A stretch of 64,000 bases of DNA from assembly GCA_017305195.1 (NCBI GenBank), contig JAFKMU010000035.1, positions 186,001-250,000 of the forward strand. Reading direction: 5' to 3'. The notes under the pieces are model-generated. The model was not told the DNA's origin and did no database searches. It was given only the letters and a program-made list of their open reading frames with translations. This stretch comes from Verrucomicrobiota bacterium. Lineage in GTDB: Bacteria > Verrucomicrobiota > Verrucomicrobiia > Chthoniobacterales > Terrimicrobiaceae. A program made the translations under genes and the position numbers. Within the stretch, counting starts at the first letter, position 1; each line of letters opens with the position of its first letter. This document shows, one piece after another, positions 41,465 through 50,078 of this stretch.

Positions 41465-43084
41465 ATGAAGTTCCCCTTGTTGTGCGTGCTTGCCGCGATT
41501 GGTTCAGCGTCCCTCCTGCCGGCCCAGGAGGCCGCCTGGAGGTCTGCGTTGTATCCGGCGGACTGGCAGCCAGGATTCCGCGATGCCTCCGGCCGTTTCC
41601 TGCATGACTTTTCCTACGCGGGTTATCATCGCGGGGAGAAGCCCGTGCCGCATGTCGAGGGCCCTGTCATCGACGTCACGAAACCTCCCTATCAGGCTGA
41701 CCCCACGGGCGGCAAGGACTCGACCAGCGACATCCAGGCGGCGTTGGATGCAGCGGCGGATGGCGATGGAGGGATTGTCTTTCTGCCGGCGGGCACCTAT
41801 CGCATCCAGCCGCAGGGCACGGTGGACTACGTGCTGAGGATACGCGGTGACAAGACCGTCCTGCGCGGAGCGGGCGCGGACAAGACCTTCCTCTTCAATG
41901 ACACGCCGATGATGCGCGGCAAGGTCGTGATCTCGGTCGAGCCGGACAAGCCGATGGACTGGAGGGATGAGGGGAATGGCATCCTCGCCAGTCCGCTGGC
42001 CCAGGACGCGCCCAACCAATCCCGCGAGATATTCCTGAAAAGCGTGACGGGATTCTCCCCGGGCGACCTCGTGGTGCTGAGGAGCGACCTGACCCAGCGC
42101 TTCATCGACGAAGTCGAGATGACGGGCAAGTGGAAACCGGCGGGGGCGGCTTCGCCGAACCGCACGCTGATGTTTTGCCGCCGCATCGAAAGCGTCGACC
42201 CGGCGAAATCCTCGGTGACGCTCGACGTGCCGCTGCGCTATCCCGTGCGAGTGGACGATCTCGGCCGTCTGGTCAAGATCCCGGGCAAGCTGATCGAGGA
42301 GTGCGGGCTGGAGGACTTTTCCATCGGCATCAAGCAACATCCCGGAACGGGTACGGAGGAGGAGGATTTTAACAAACCCGGCACGGTGGGATATGATGTG
42401 CACGGCTCGGGGGCGATCAGCCTGAAGAATGCGGAGAACTGCTGGATCAAGGGCGTGAAATCCTATGCGCCTCCGGGCAATGATCCGAACATTCACCTGG
42501 TCTCCAGTGGCATAGCGCTTCGCCGGTCGCGATTTGTCACGGTGGAGGATTGCTCGATGGGTTTTTCCCAGTACAAGGGCGGCGGGGGAAACGGCTATCT
42601 CTTCACGCATAACGGGCAGGAGAACCTGATCATCAACTGCCGAGCCGAGGCTGGACGGCACAATTATGACTTCGGCACCATGGCATGCAGCGGCAATGTC
42701 ATCTCGCGTTGCTTTGCCAAGGACGGCTCGCATGGGTCGGACTTTCACATGTTCCTCTCCATGTCGAACCTCCTCGACCAGATGACGTGCGACGGCGATT
42801 TCCTGGAGGCGAGATACTACCGGCCGTGGGGAGGGAATCCCGTGCACGGCGTGACGACGACCCAGTCGGTCTTTTGGAATTCCAAGGGGCTGAGGTACTC
42901 GAAGGAACGCCAGGCCGTGGTGTGGTCGCAGCAGGTCGGCGATGGCTATGTGATCGGGACCAGCGGCCCGTGCGACAAGGTGGACTCGGACGACTTTGTC
43001 GAGGGCGTGGGCAAGGGCGACTCGCTCGTGCCGGCATCGCTCTATCAGGACCAGCTCCGGCGTCGTCTGCGGGCGGCGAAGTAA
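41465..43084 (+). CDS. Secreted right-handed beta-helix protein (GH28/pectate-lyase-like)
   Basis: A 539-residue exported protein. After the signal peptide (MKFPLLCVLAAIGSASLLPA) comes DSTSDIQAALDAAADGDGGI and VFLPAGTYRIQ, the standard opening of the pectate_lyase_3/GH28-like beta helix. Later coils carry the usual N/G/S turns (GSGAISLKNAENCWIKGVKS, RFVTVEDCSMGFSQYKGGGG, RAEAGRHNYDFGTMACSGN). It probably acts on an acidic plant or microbial polysaccharide as lyase or hydrolase; catalytic residues cannot be assigned. It is divergent from the deacetylase trio and shares its operator region, so lyase and esterases should be co-induced. Confidence 0.8.
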   Translation: MKFPLLCVLAAIGSASLLPAQEAAWRSALYPADWQPGFRDASGRFLHDFSYAGYHRGEKPVPHVEGPVIDVTKPPYQADPTGGKDSTSDIQAALDAAADGDGGIVFLPAGTYRIQPQGTVDYVLRIRGDKTVLRGAGADKTFLFNDTPMMRGKVVISVEPDKPMDWRDEGNGILASPLAQDAPNQSREIFLKSVTGFSPGDLVVLRSDLTQRFIDEVEMTGKWKPAGAASPNRTLMFCRRIESVDPAKSSVTLDVPLRYPVRVDDLGRLVKIPGKLIEECGLEDFSIGIKQHPGTGTEEEDFNKPGTVGYDVHGSGAISLKNAENCWIKGVKSYAPPGNDPNIHLVSSGIALRRSRFVTVEDCSMGFSQYKGGGGNGYLFTHNGQENLIINCRAEAGRHNYDFGTMACSGNVISRCFAKDGSHGSDFHMFLSMSNLLDQMTCDGDFLEARYYRPWGGNPVHGVTTTQSVFWNSKGLRYSKERQAVVWSQQVGDGYVIGTSGPCDKVDSDDFVEGVGKGDSLVPASLYQDQLRRRLRAAK

Positions 43085-43106
43085 GGCGCGGAGAGCCTGT
43101 GCGGCT

Positions 43107-43120
43107 TTCTACAGGATGAA
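43107..43120 (+). promoter_or_regulatory. 14-bp operator-like site before the hydroxyacid dehydrogenase gene
   Basis: TTCTACAGGATGAA lies 22 bases after the beta-helix gene stop and 63 before the dehydrogenase start. It differs from the site at 28031 by one base and from the palindrome at 45324 by two. Confidence 0.6.
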
Positions 43121-43182
43121 TGGAATCGCTGGACCTGCGCCTTTGCTGGTGGGGAGGATGGACGTATCCTTGAGGCAGTTTC

Positions 43183-44247
43183 ATGGAAGTGAGTGATGCC
43201 GCCGTCAAAGCGCACCGGAATGGTGTGTCGCCCGTCTCGCAGCATGTCGTTCTGGCGATGACGGAGGACGAGAAAGGACTGTTTTTTCGCAATGGGCCGT
43301 TTGGGCTGAAGAATCCAGCCGTGCGGGAAACCTGGCTCGATACCTCGCTGGTCGACGCAGATACGATCGAGGATGCGCTGAAAACCCTGAAGCCGACCAT
43401 CCTGGTCACGGCCTGGAGTTGTCCCCGGCTGCCCGAGGCGTGGGGGATGGAGGAGGATTTTTCGCTTCGTTATGTTTGTAGCGTGACCGGCTCGGTGAAA
43501 CCTCGCGTGCCTCGCGCATGGATCGAGGACGGGGTGCTCGTGACGAACTGGGGTACAATGGCGAGCACGGCTGTGGCGGAGCATGCCTTCCTCATGGTGC
43601 TGGCGCTCCTGCGTTCGCTGCCCATGTGGGGCGAGTGCCTGGAGAAGGAGATGTCGATGTTTGAAATGATGCCGAGCCTGCGCACGAGGGTGCTGCGCGG
43701 CAAACGGGTGGGCCTGCACGGTTTCGGCGCGGTGGCTCGTGAACTGGCGGCCATCCTGCGACCCTTTCATGCGGACGTGGCGGCGTATTCCCATGGCGTG
43801 CCGCATGCGATGATGGAGGAGTTTGGCGTGATGCCATGCCCCGACCTCCGCTCCCTCTTTTCCCACAGCGAAATCCTTATCGAATGCGAGGGGCTCAATG
43901 AGCGGAGCTGCAACTCTGTCACCGAGGATCTGCTGCGCCTGCTGCCGCAGGATGGCGTTTTCGTCAATGTCGGCCGTGGTGCTGTGGTCGATGAAAGCGC
44001 TCTGATCAAGCTCGCTGCGGAGGGACGGCTCCGGATCGGCCTGGATGTCTTTCGGCACGAACCGCTGCCGGTGGACTCGCCCTTGCGCGGTCAGCCCGGC
44101 ATCCTGCTCTCCCCGCATGTGGCCGGGCCGACGTGGGAGACCTATCCCCGCTGCGGACAGGAGGCTATGAAGAACCTGCAGCGATACCTGCGCGGCGAGA
44201 TGGTTGAGAACCGCGTGACGCTGGAAGTTTACGACCGCGCGACCTAG
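43183..44247 (+). CDS. D-isomer-specific 2-hydroxyacid dehydrogenase
   Basis: A 354-residue NAD-dependent dehydrogenase. The coenzyme domain opens with KRVGLHGFGAVARELAAIL. The catalytic Arg is in VFVNVGRGAVVDESAL, the Glu in DVFRHEPLPVDSPL, and the His in LLSPHVAGPTWETYPR. Members reduce or oxidise 2-keto/2-hydroxy acids such as glyoxylate, hydroxypyruvate or sugar-derived keto acids. It lies between the beta-helix gene and the LacI-family gene and is preceded by a copy of the 14-bp operator, so it is likely part of the same sugar-acid pathway. Its last 83 bases overlap the convergent LacI gene. Confidence 0.88.
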   Translation: MEVSDAAVKAHRNGVSPVSQHVVLAMTEDEKGLFFRNGPFGLKNPAVRETWLDTSLVDADTIEDALKTLKPTILVTAWSCPRLPEAWGMEEDFSLRYVCSVTGSVKPRVPRAWIEDGVLVTNWGTMASTAVAEHAFLMVLALLRSLPMWGECLEKEMSMFEMMPSLRTRVLRGKRVGLHGFGAVARELAAILRPFHADVAAYSHGVPHAMMEEFGVMPCPDLRSLFSHSEILIECEGLNERSCNSVTEDLLRLLPQDGVFVNVGRGAVVDESALIKLAAEGRLRIGLDVFRHEPLPVDSPLRGQPGILLSPHVAGPTWETYPRCGQEAMKNLQRYLRGEMVENRVTLEVYDRAT

Positions 44248-45313
44248 CCGCAGTCTGCTGGCCTGTCTTTTCAGAGGCTTTTCTCAAGTCGGGCATGGTC
44301 GTGCCAGGGTAAAACTCGCCCTCGACGAGCATCCGCACCGGCGTGCGGGGGATGCCGGTCTCCCCGCGGTGGAGCATGTCGATCACCATGTCGACGGCTT
44401 TTTGGCCGATGAGGTAGTCATTCTGGTGCACTCCGCTCATGATGCTCTCGTCCTTGTTGAGAAAGGCGCTGGCAAAGGCGACATCCTGGGGGATGCGGAA
44501 GCCCACGTTTTCCACGACGGCTTTTGCTTCGTTAAAGGCGAGAATCACGTCGGGCCGGTTTTCACTGATCCAGGCGGCGAGGCCGGCGTCGTGGGTGTTG
44601 TCCCAGGTCGCCCAGAAGATCGGGATGCGGGCCAGCTCCGGGTGTTCATCCAGGAAAAGCAGGAAGACGCTCTGCCAGGCGCAGTCGACCTTGTAGTTCC
44701 AGTCGCGAGGGATGCACAATCCCGGCCGCCGGTAGCCAAACTCCAGCACCCGCTCCATGAGCATCATCATGGTGTGATAGTGATGGTTGGTCACCAGATG
44801 GAGTACGGCGGGGCGCATGCTGAAGCCGAAGGCCACAGCGGAGAGCTCGTCATAACGGAGGTCGAGAAAGCTCTTGGCCGAGGGCTGCGGAGCAAGCAGC
44901 GTACCCTGGATGTTGCGGGCGCGGAGGATGCGGTGCAGCCGGTCGATCGTAATGCCGTCCTTGGCCAGGGCAAACTCCTCGATGTTGTAGCCGCGCTCGG
45001 CTGCGCGGTCGCAGGCGCCCATGTAGTATTGGTTGAACTCCTCGCAGCCGTAGAGATTCTCGGGATTGGCCCAGTTGTGCACCCAGGCGAGCGAGGCTTG
45101 ATAGTGCACCGGGCGATTGGCCTGCCGGTAGGCGTTCAGCGCCGCCAGCATCGGGTCGGGGCGATAGCCCATCGACTCCGCCAGCTTCTGGATTTTCTCC
45201 CGGGTCTCGATTTTCAGCTTGGGGCTGTTGCGCAGGGCCAGGCTGACGGTGGTGAAATGCATGCTGGCCTTGCGGGCAATGTCGCGGATCGTGACTCGGG
45301 GGCTGGTCGACAT
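44165..45313 (-). CDS. LacI-family transcriptional regulator (candidate master regulator of the 14-bp sites)
   Basis: A 382-residue regulator. The HTH is TIRDIARKASMHFTTVSLAL and the hinge is AESMGYRPDPMLAALNAYRQ. A sugar-binding domain follows (YHTMMMLMERVLEFGYRRPG, VILAFNEAKAVVENVGFRIP), ending RMLVEGEFYPGTTMPDL. A basic Arg/Ser/Gly tail of about 35 residues is extra, and it is the part that overlaps the convergent dehydrogenase gene. A perfect 14-bp palindrome of the operator family starts 11 bases upstream of the ATG, which suggests autoregulation and makes this protein the best candidate to bind the other copies. Confidence 0.88.
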   Translation of the reverse strand: MSTSPRVTIRDIARKASMHFTTVSLALRNSPKLKIETREKIQKLAESMGYRPDPMLAALNAYRQANRPVHYQASLAWVHNWANPENLYGCEEFNQYYMGACDRAAERGYNIEEFALAKDGITIDRLHRILRARNIQGTLLAPQPSAKSFLDLRYDELSAVAFGFSMRPAVLHLVTNHHYHTMMMLMERVLEFGYRRPGLCIPRDWNYKVDCAWQSVFLLFLDEHPELARIPIFWATWDNTHDAGLAAWISENRPDVILAFNEAKAVVENVGFRIPQDVAFASAFLNKDESIMSGVHQNDYLIGQKAVDMVIDMLHRGETGIPRTPVRMLVEGEFYPGTTMPDLRKASEKTGQQTAARSRGRKLPASRGSQPSRRAGIAAGSS

Positions 45314-45323
45314 ACCAGAAAGG

Positions 45324-45337
45324 TTCTACAGGTAGAA
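45324..45337. promoter_or_regulatory. 14-bp palindromic operator in front of the LacI-family gene
   Basis: TTCTAC-AG-GTAGAA is a perfect palindrome with six-bp arms, placed 11 bases before the LacI gene start and 140 bases before the divergent transporter gene. It is the most symmetrical member of the family found at 28031, 41371-41405 and 43107. Confidence 0.7.
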
Positions 45338-45476
45338 GAATAGCGCAACCAAATACCGCTTTCGCGCGGGGAAAAGCATTCCTAAGGTTAGCAAGTCAGG
45401 ACGACGCCCAGGCAGCGTGGTTCTGTCCCCGCGCAAGTTTCTCCCGAGGTGATCCGAGGGAAAAGGAAAAACAATC

Positions 45477-46853
45477 TTGAACGTCACGGCCATTCCCCCC
45501 AATCCCGAGCATTCTGCGCCGGGCCAGCCGCGCATCTGGCGGGCGGGCACGCTGGCCTATACCTCGACGGGCATTGTCATCCTTTTCGCGTGGCTGCTGC
45601 TCGGCGATTTCGCGTGGTCGATGCGCGACCGGTCGGTGGGCCCGATGGCGCAGTGGTACCTGAGCCAGCTGAATGTGCCCAATCTTCTTTTTGGTCTGCT
45701 GATCAGCTCGTTTCCCGCCTTGATCGGACTGGTGCTCGGGCCGGTGATCAGTGTGAAGTCGGACCGCCATCGCGGAAGGTTCGGGCGGCGCATTCCGTTT
45801 CTGCTCATCACCACGCCGCTGGCGGCGGCGGGCATGATCGGCCTGGGCTTTACGCCGATCATCGCGCGCTGGGTTCATTCGCATTTCCCGAATGAGAGCG
45901 AGATGCTTGTCTCGCTGATCTGCTTTGGCGTTTTCTGGGCGGCTTTTGAGGTGGCCACCATCGCGGGGCAGGCGGTTTTTGGCGGGCTGGTCAATGACGT
46001 GGTGCCGACGCCGCTGCTGGGCCGGTTTTACGGGCTCTTCCGGGCGGTCAGCCTCATCGACGGGATGATCTTCAACTACTGGGTATTCGGTCACGTACCG
46101 CATCATTTCACCCTCATTCTCGTGACGGTTGGCATCTTTTACGGCGTGGCGTTTTTCTGGGTTTGCCTGCGAGTCAAGGAGGGCGAGTATCCTCCTCCGC
46201 CTCCGGTGGAGCCCGGCAGGCGCGGTGCGATCGGAGAGATGAAGACGTACTTTCGCGAGTGCTTCAGCCAGCCCTATTTCCTGGCCGTTTTTGTCATGTT
46301 GATGGCAGCCGGGCTGACCTTTTCGCCGGTGAACACCTTTAGTATTCCCTACGCCAAGAGCCTGGGCGTCGACATGGATATGTTTGGCAAATCGCTTGCG
46401 CTGACCTTTGCAATCTCCCTTTGCCTGGCGTATTTTCTCGGGTGGCTGGTGGATCTCTTTCACCCGCTGCGAATGGTGATGTTTTGCCTCGTCGGCTATG
46501 CTGCTGTGGCGTTCTGGGGAGCGTTGTTTGCGCGCACGGCGGATACCTTTCTCGTCGGCTGGGTGCTGCACGGGGTGCTTTCCGGGTGTTACTTTACCTG
46601 TGCGGCGTCGCTGGGCCAGCGGCTCTTCCCGCGCATCAAGTACGCTCAATTTGCGTCGGCTTCCGGCATCGTGATGTCGCTCGCGACCATGACGCTCTCG
46701 CCGACGATGGGCATCCTCATCGACCAGACGCACGATACATACCGCTACACCTTTGCCATCGGGGCCTGCCTTGCGACCTTTGCCCTGCTGGCGGCCATCT
46801 TTGTGTATCGCAATCTCATGCGCCGCGGCGGGCTGGACCAGGTCCCGGCGTGA
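45477..46853 (+). CDS. MFS sugar transporter (GPH/SLC45-like)
   Basis: A 458-residue inner-membrane protein with twelve predicted helices. The loop motif SDRHRGRFGRRIPFLL after helix 2-3 is typical of GPH/SLC45-type sugar-cation symporters, and ISSFPALIGLVLGPVISV precedes it. The start is taken as TTG 45477, preceded by AAGGAAAA; no ATG or GTG in frame gives the first helix intact, so the start is less certain. It is divergent from the LacI-family gene with a shared regulatory region that holds the operator palindrome. It presumably imports the sugar or oligomer generated by the secreted enzymes. Confidence 0.83.
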   Translation: MNVTAIPPNPEHSAPGQPRIWRAGTLAYTSTGIVILFAWLLLGDFAWSMRDRSVGPMAQWYLSQLNVPNLLFGLLISSFPALIGLVLGPVISVKSDRHRGRFGRRIPFLLITTPLAAAGMIGLGFTPIIARWVHSHFPNESEMLVSLICFGVFWAAFEVATIAGQAVFGGLVNDVVPTPLLGRFYGLFRAVSLIDGMIFNYWVFGHVPHHFTLILVTVGIFYGVAFFWVCLRVKEGEYPPPPPVEPGRRGAIGEMKTYFRECFSQPYFLAVFVMLMAAGLTFSPVNTFSIPYAKSLGVDMDMFGKSLALTFAISLCLAYFLGWLVDLFHPLRMVMFCLVGYAAVAFWGALFARTADTFLVGWVLHGVLSGCYFTCAASLGQRLFPRIKYAQFASASGIVMSLATMTLSPTMGILIDQTHDTYRYTFAIGACLATFALLAAIFVYRNLMRRGGLDQVPA

Positions 46854-46862
46854 TCCGCAGGG

Positions 46863-47165
46863 CTATCGCTTGACGGCTTTCCCTACGCTGCGGGGTGGGG
46901 CGCTTTCTCCGTCCATCCAGGCGGCGGGGAGAAGGACGACCTGGGGATGTGTCGGCCGGCCGAGGCCATCGTGGTAAGCGGGCTCTCCGATGGGCTGATC
47001 GCGGATAACCGGATATCCGACTGCAACCGAGCCTTACCCAGCATCCCGCTTTTTGGAGGTGCGATCCCACGCGACAGGGATATCGTGGTGGTCGATTCCC
47101 CAGGGACTCAGGTGCGCGATAATACGTTCACAAACGCGGGCGCCAAGGGCCTCGATCCTGTGTTT
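46863..47165 (+). pseudogene. C-terminal remnant of a beta-helix (polysaccharide lyase-like) gene
   Basis: Immediately after the transporter stop the frame stays open and encodes beta-helix-like coils: PYAAGWGAFSVHPGGGEKDD, IVVSGLSDGLIADNRISDCN, then IVVVDSPGTQVRDNTFTNAG. After AKGLDPVFIS the sequence becomes low-complexity Ser/Gln/Asp and runs on to 47294 with no clear domain. There is no start codon with a signal peptide, so it looks like the tail of a larger gene whose front was deleted, perhaps when the transporter gene or the region upstream was rearranged. Confidence 0.5.
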
Positions 47166-47229
47166 ATTTCCTCGCAAGATTCGCAAAATTCACAAGACTC
47201 CAAGGCACTCTCCTCATCACTCCCCATTC

Positions 47230-48054
47230 ATGAAAATAAAGAGACTGTTCTCGGTTCTGTTCTCGATTTCTTCGCTCGCTTGCTGGGCAGGTGAGACATT
47301 GTCGGGAGAGGGAGTCGGTGGTGTCCAGGTCCCGGACGATGCGAATCGCTTTGACCTCTTTCTCTTGGTTGGCCAGTCCAACATGGCGGGCCGCGGCGCT
47401 TTGACTGCGGCTGACCGCCAGCCTGATCCGCGCGTTCTTGTGCTGGGTAAGGAGGACCGGTGGGTTTTGCAGGGGGAGCCGGTTCACTTCGACAAGCCGG
47501 ACATCGCTGGAGTGGGGCTGGGCTTCACCTTTGCCAGGCTCGTGGCTGATGGGAAACCTGGAATGATGGTCGGGCTGATCCCCTGCGCGGTTGGCGGTAC
47601 GCCGATCTCCCGGTGGAAACCGGGCGGGGATTTGTTTGAGGCGGCGGTGCGACGGGCCAAGCTCGCGATGAAACAGGGCCGTTTGCGCGGCATCCTCTGG
47701 CATCAGGGGGAGGCCGAGGCATCGGGGATCACGAGTTCCGAGGCCTACAAGGCCAGCTTGATCGCGGTGGCCGAGGGATTTCGAAAGGCGCTCGATCAAC
47801 CCGAGGTGCCGTTCATCGTCGGGGAGATCGGCCAATACACCATGGAGGAAGGGCATGTTCCCAAGTTTCCCAGCGCTCGCCAGATCAACGAGGCGATCAA
47901 TGCGTTGCCCTCATCCGTGCCGTACGCGGCGGTGGTTTCGTCGACCGGGCTGGGGGACAAAGGCGATGGCCTCCATTTCAGCTCCGAGGCGTTGAAGGAG
48001 CTCGGGAAGCGCTATTTTGAAGCTTGGCAGAGCATTTCCCAGCAGGGCAAATAG
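47230..48054 (+). CDS. Secreted SASA-domain (sialate O-acetylesterase-like) carbohydrate esterase
   Basis: A 274-residue exported SGNH-type esterase. The signal peptide is MKIKRLFSVLFSISSLACWA. The nucleophile block is LFLLVGQSNMAGRGAL, the central block GILWHQGEAEASG, and the Asp-His block GDGLHFSSEALKELG. The SASA/DUF303 family removes acetyl groups from sugars such as acetylxylan or sialic acid. The ATG at 47230 gives the signal peptide; no ribosome-binding site is seen. It follows the beta-helix remnant and precedes the convergent EamA gene. Confidence 0.85.
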   Translation: MKIKRLFSVLFSISSLACWAGETLSGEGVGGVQVPDDANRFDLFLLVGQSNMAGRGALTAADRQPDPRVLVLGKEDRWVLQGEPVHFDKPDIAGVGLGFTFARLVADGKPGMMVGLIPCAVGGTPISRWKPGGDLFEAAVRRAKLAMKQGRLRGILWHQGEAEASGITSSEAYKASLIAVAEGFRKALDQPEVPFIVGEIGQYTMEEGHVPKFPSARQINEAINALPSSVPYAAVVSSTGLGDKGDGLHFSSEALKELGKRYFEAWQSISQQGK

Positions 48055-48122
48055 AGCTTGGAAAGAGGAGCGCCGGAAGGGATAGGACTCGACGCTTTTG
48101 AGCGGCTGCCGAACGAGGACGG

Positions 48123-48545
48123 TTAACGTTTGGCGATCACAAGCAGCCCGGAAAGCATAAGCGATCCTCCGAGGATGGTTCGCCAGGTGATCTGTTCCTT
48201 GAGGATGAAATAGGCGCAGACGACGGCGATGACCATACTGCCCTTGTCGATGAGCGCAATGGTTGAGACCTGACCGTCCTTGAGCGCCTTGTAATAGAAA
48301 ATCCACGAGAGCGATGTCGTGACGCCGGAGATGCCGAGCCAGAAAAGATTGTCGCGGGTCACGGTTGCGAGCTGCTGGGCGGGCACGACGACAAAGGCAA
48401 AGCCGAGAACAATGGCGAAGACAAAACACGTGCGAATCGCCAGGCCGAGTTCACCGGAAATACCCGAGAGGCCCATCTTGGCGATCACCGAGGTCAGTCC
48501 CGCAAAGACCATCGAGATAATGGCGTAAACCACCCACGATTTCAT
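48123..48545 (-). CDS. Half-size EamA-family transporter (140 aa)
   Basis: Five predicted helices make up one EamA module instead of the usual two: WVVYAIISMVFAGLTSVIAK, LAIRTCFVFAIVLGFAFVVV, LFWLGISGVTTSLSWIFYYK, LIDKGSMVIAVVCAYFILKE and ILGGSLMLSGLLVIAKR. Half-size proteins of this type function as dimers. The Lys in VIAKMGL and the Asp/Lys in LIDKGS are conserved in the family. The substrate is unknown. It is divergent from the porin gene with 88 bases between the starts, and convergent with the SASA esterase. Confidence 0.85.
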   Translation of the reverse strand: MKSWVVYAIISMVFAGLTSVIAKMGLSGISGELGLAIRTCFVFAIVLGFAFVVVPAQQLATVTRDNLFWLGISGVTTSLSWIFYYKALKDGQVSTIALIDKGSMVIAVVCAYFILKEQITWRTILGGSLMLSGLLVIAKR

Positions 48546-48633
48546 GGGGACGATAGTGTTCTTTATTCCGGGCGAAAAGCCAGTCTCGTTTGGAATTGTC
48601 AAATTTCGTAACCCGCCTAGGACTCTCCGCAAG

Positions 48634-50076
48634 ATGTGCGACAGGAGCCATGAGGCGGGCGGGCTGAATCTGCTGCGCGAGACATTTCGAGCGGCTCTCC
48701 TTGCCCTGGCTGTGATGCTGTCGGAGAACGCCGGGGCCCAGATCGCGGCCGATGGGCGCACGGGGCGGGTCGGTCCTTTTCGGAGCGAGCAGTCGACCTT
48801 CATGTTTCAGTGGGACATCTCGGCGGAGGACTATTTGCAAAAGGGCTGGCTGGATCAGCCGCAGGCGCTCGGGCCGATGTTCGGTTTTCGTCCCTGGGCG
48901 CTGGAGCATGGCGTGACGCTCGCGGGGACCTACACCGGATCGGTCATGGGGGCCGTGCTCGGGGGCAAGTCGCAGGGCGCCGCCTACATGGATGTGCTGT
49001 TCATGAGCGCCATCCTGGACCTTGGCGAGCTCATCGGACTCGACGGATGGTCGATCTCCATTTCCGCCCGGCAGACGGACGGGAGTTTCATTGCGGACAT
49101 TGTCGGGTCGACTCCGCTGATGAGCCCTGTCTCGGAAGCCAATCGCAGTTTCCGCCTCGGGCAGCTGAGTCTGAGCTGGGAGGGCTTTGACGATAAGGTC
49201 CAGGTTTCCGCAGGGCGGCTGGTGCTGAACAACACCTTTGCCCACATCCCGCAGGCGTCGCTCTTTCTGAATGCCTCGATGAACGGCTATCCCGGGGCGA
49301 TCTCCAATGACGTGACTTTCACAGGTACAAACTCCGCCCGGTGGGGGGCGTTGGCGAATGTACAGCCAGTGGAGTACGCTTATTTCCTCGCCGGGGTGTT
49401 CAGTGCCGACACCTCGCTGGAGATCAATAGCGCCCATGGGTGCGATTTCTCGATGCGCCCGCGTTCCGGTACGATCGAGATCATGGAGCTGGGCTTGTAC
49501 ACCGGCACTTACAATGTCGCGCCGGATGGAAAGGCGACTGCTTCCCCCGGGAGCGGACCCGAGACATGGCTGGGCGGGAAGCCGGGTGCTTACAAGATCG
49601 GCGGCATTATCTCCACGGCTGCCTATGATGACTTCCAGTCGGGCGGGCAGGTCTGGGGAAACTGGGGAATGTACGCGACCGCGAGCCAGATGGTTTACCG
49701 GGAACCCGGCGGGGTGGGAGGGCAGGAGGGGCTGACTCTCTTTGGCTCGGTGACGTATTTCCCGCCAGACCGCAATTACGTGCCGTGGTTTTTCATGGGT
49801 GGTGCGTTTTACCAGGGGCTGATTCCCGGACGGGAGCGGGATCAATGCGGGGTGGCGTTTTCCTGTGCCTTCTTTAGCGATGACCTGAGGCAGATGGAGC
49901 AGTCTGCAGGAAATCCGGGGCCGACCAACGAGATGGCGCTGGAGTTTACCTATTCCTTCTCGATCACGCCTTGGGCCTATGTCTCTCCCGACCTGCAGGT
50001 CCTGGTGAATCCCGGGGCGACGGGGGCGAATCCGACTGCGGTGGTGATCGGATTTGAGACCGGAATCACGTTCTGA
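48634..50076 (+). CDS. OprB-type carbohydrate-selective outer-membrane porin
   Basis: A 480-residue beta-barrel protein with a signal peptide (ETFRAALLALAVMLSENAGA) starting at ATG 48634. The body shows alternating strands with aromatic girdles: FGFRPWALEHGVTLAGTYTG, SISARQTDGSFIADIVGS, VEYAYFLAGVFSADTS, GGQVWGNWGMYATASQMVYR and TYSFSITPWAYVSPDLQVLV. It ends in a C-terminal Phe (FETGITF), the outer-membrane targeting signal. OprB channels pass sugars. It is convergent with the MFS transporter, 2 bases apart. It probably admits oligosaccharides for the nearby systems. Confidence 0.85.
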   Translation: MCDRSHEAGGLNLLRETFRAALLALAVMLSENAGAQIAADGRTGRVGPFRSEQSTFMFQWDISAEDYLQKGWLDQPQALGPMFGFRPWALEHGVTLAGTYTGSVMGAVLGGKSQGAAYMDVLFMSAILDLGELIGLDGWSISISARQTDGSFIADIVGSTPLMSPVSEANRSFRLGQLSLSWEGFDDKVQVSAGRLVLNNTFAHIPQASLFLNASMNGYPGAISNDVTFTGTNSARWGALANVQPVEYAYFLAGVFSADTSLEINSAHGCDFSMRPRSGTIEIMELGLYTGTYNVAPDGKATASPGSGPETWLGGKPGAYKIGGIISTAAYDDFQSGGQVWGNWGMYATASQMVYREPGGVGGQEGLTLFGSVTYFPPDRNYVPWFFMGGAFYQGLIPGRERDQCGVAFSCAFFSDDLRQMEQSAGNPGPTNEMALEFTYSFSITPWAYVSPDLQVLVNPGATGANPTAVVIGFETGITF

Positions 50077-50078
50077 AA

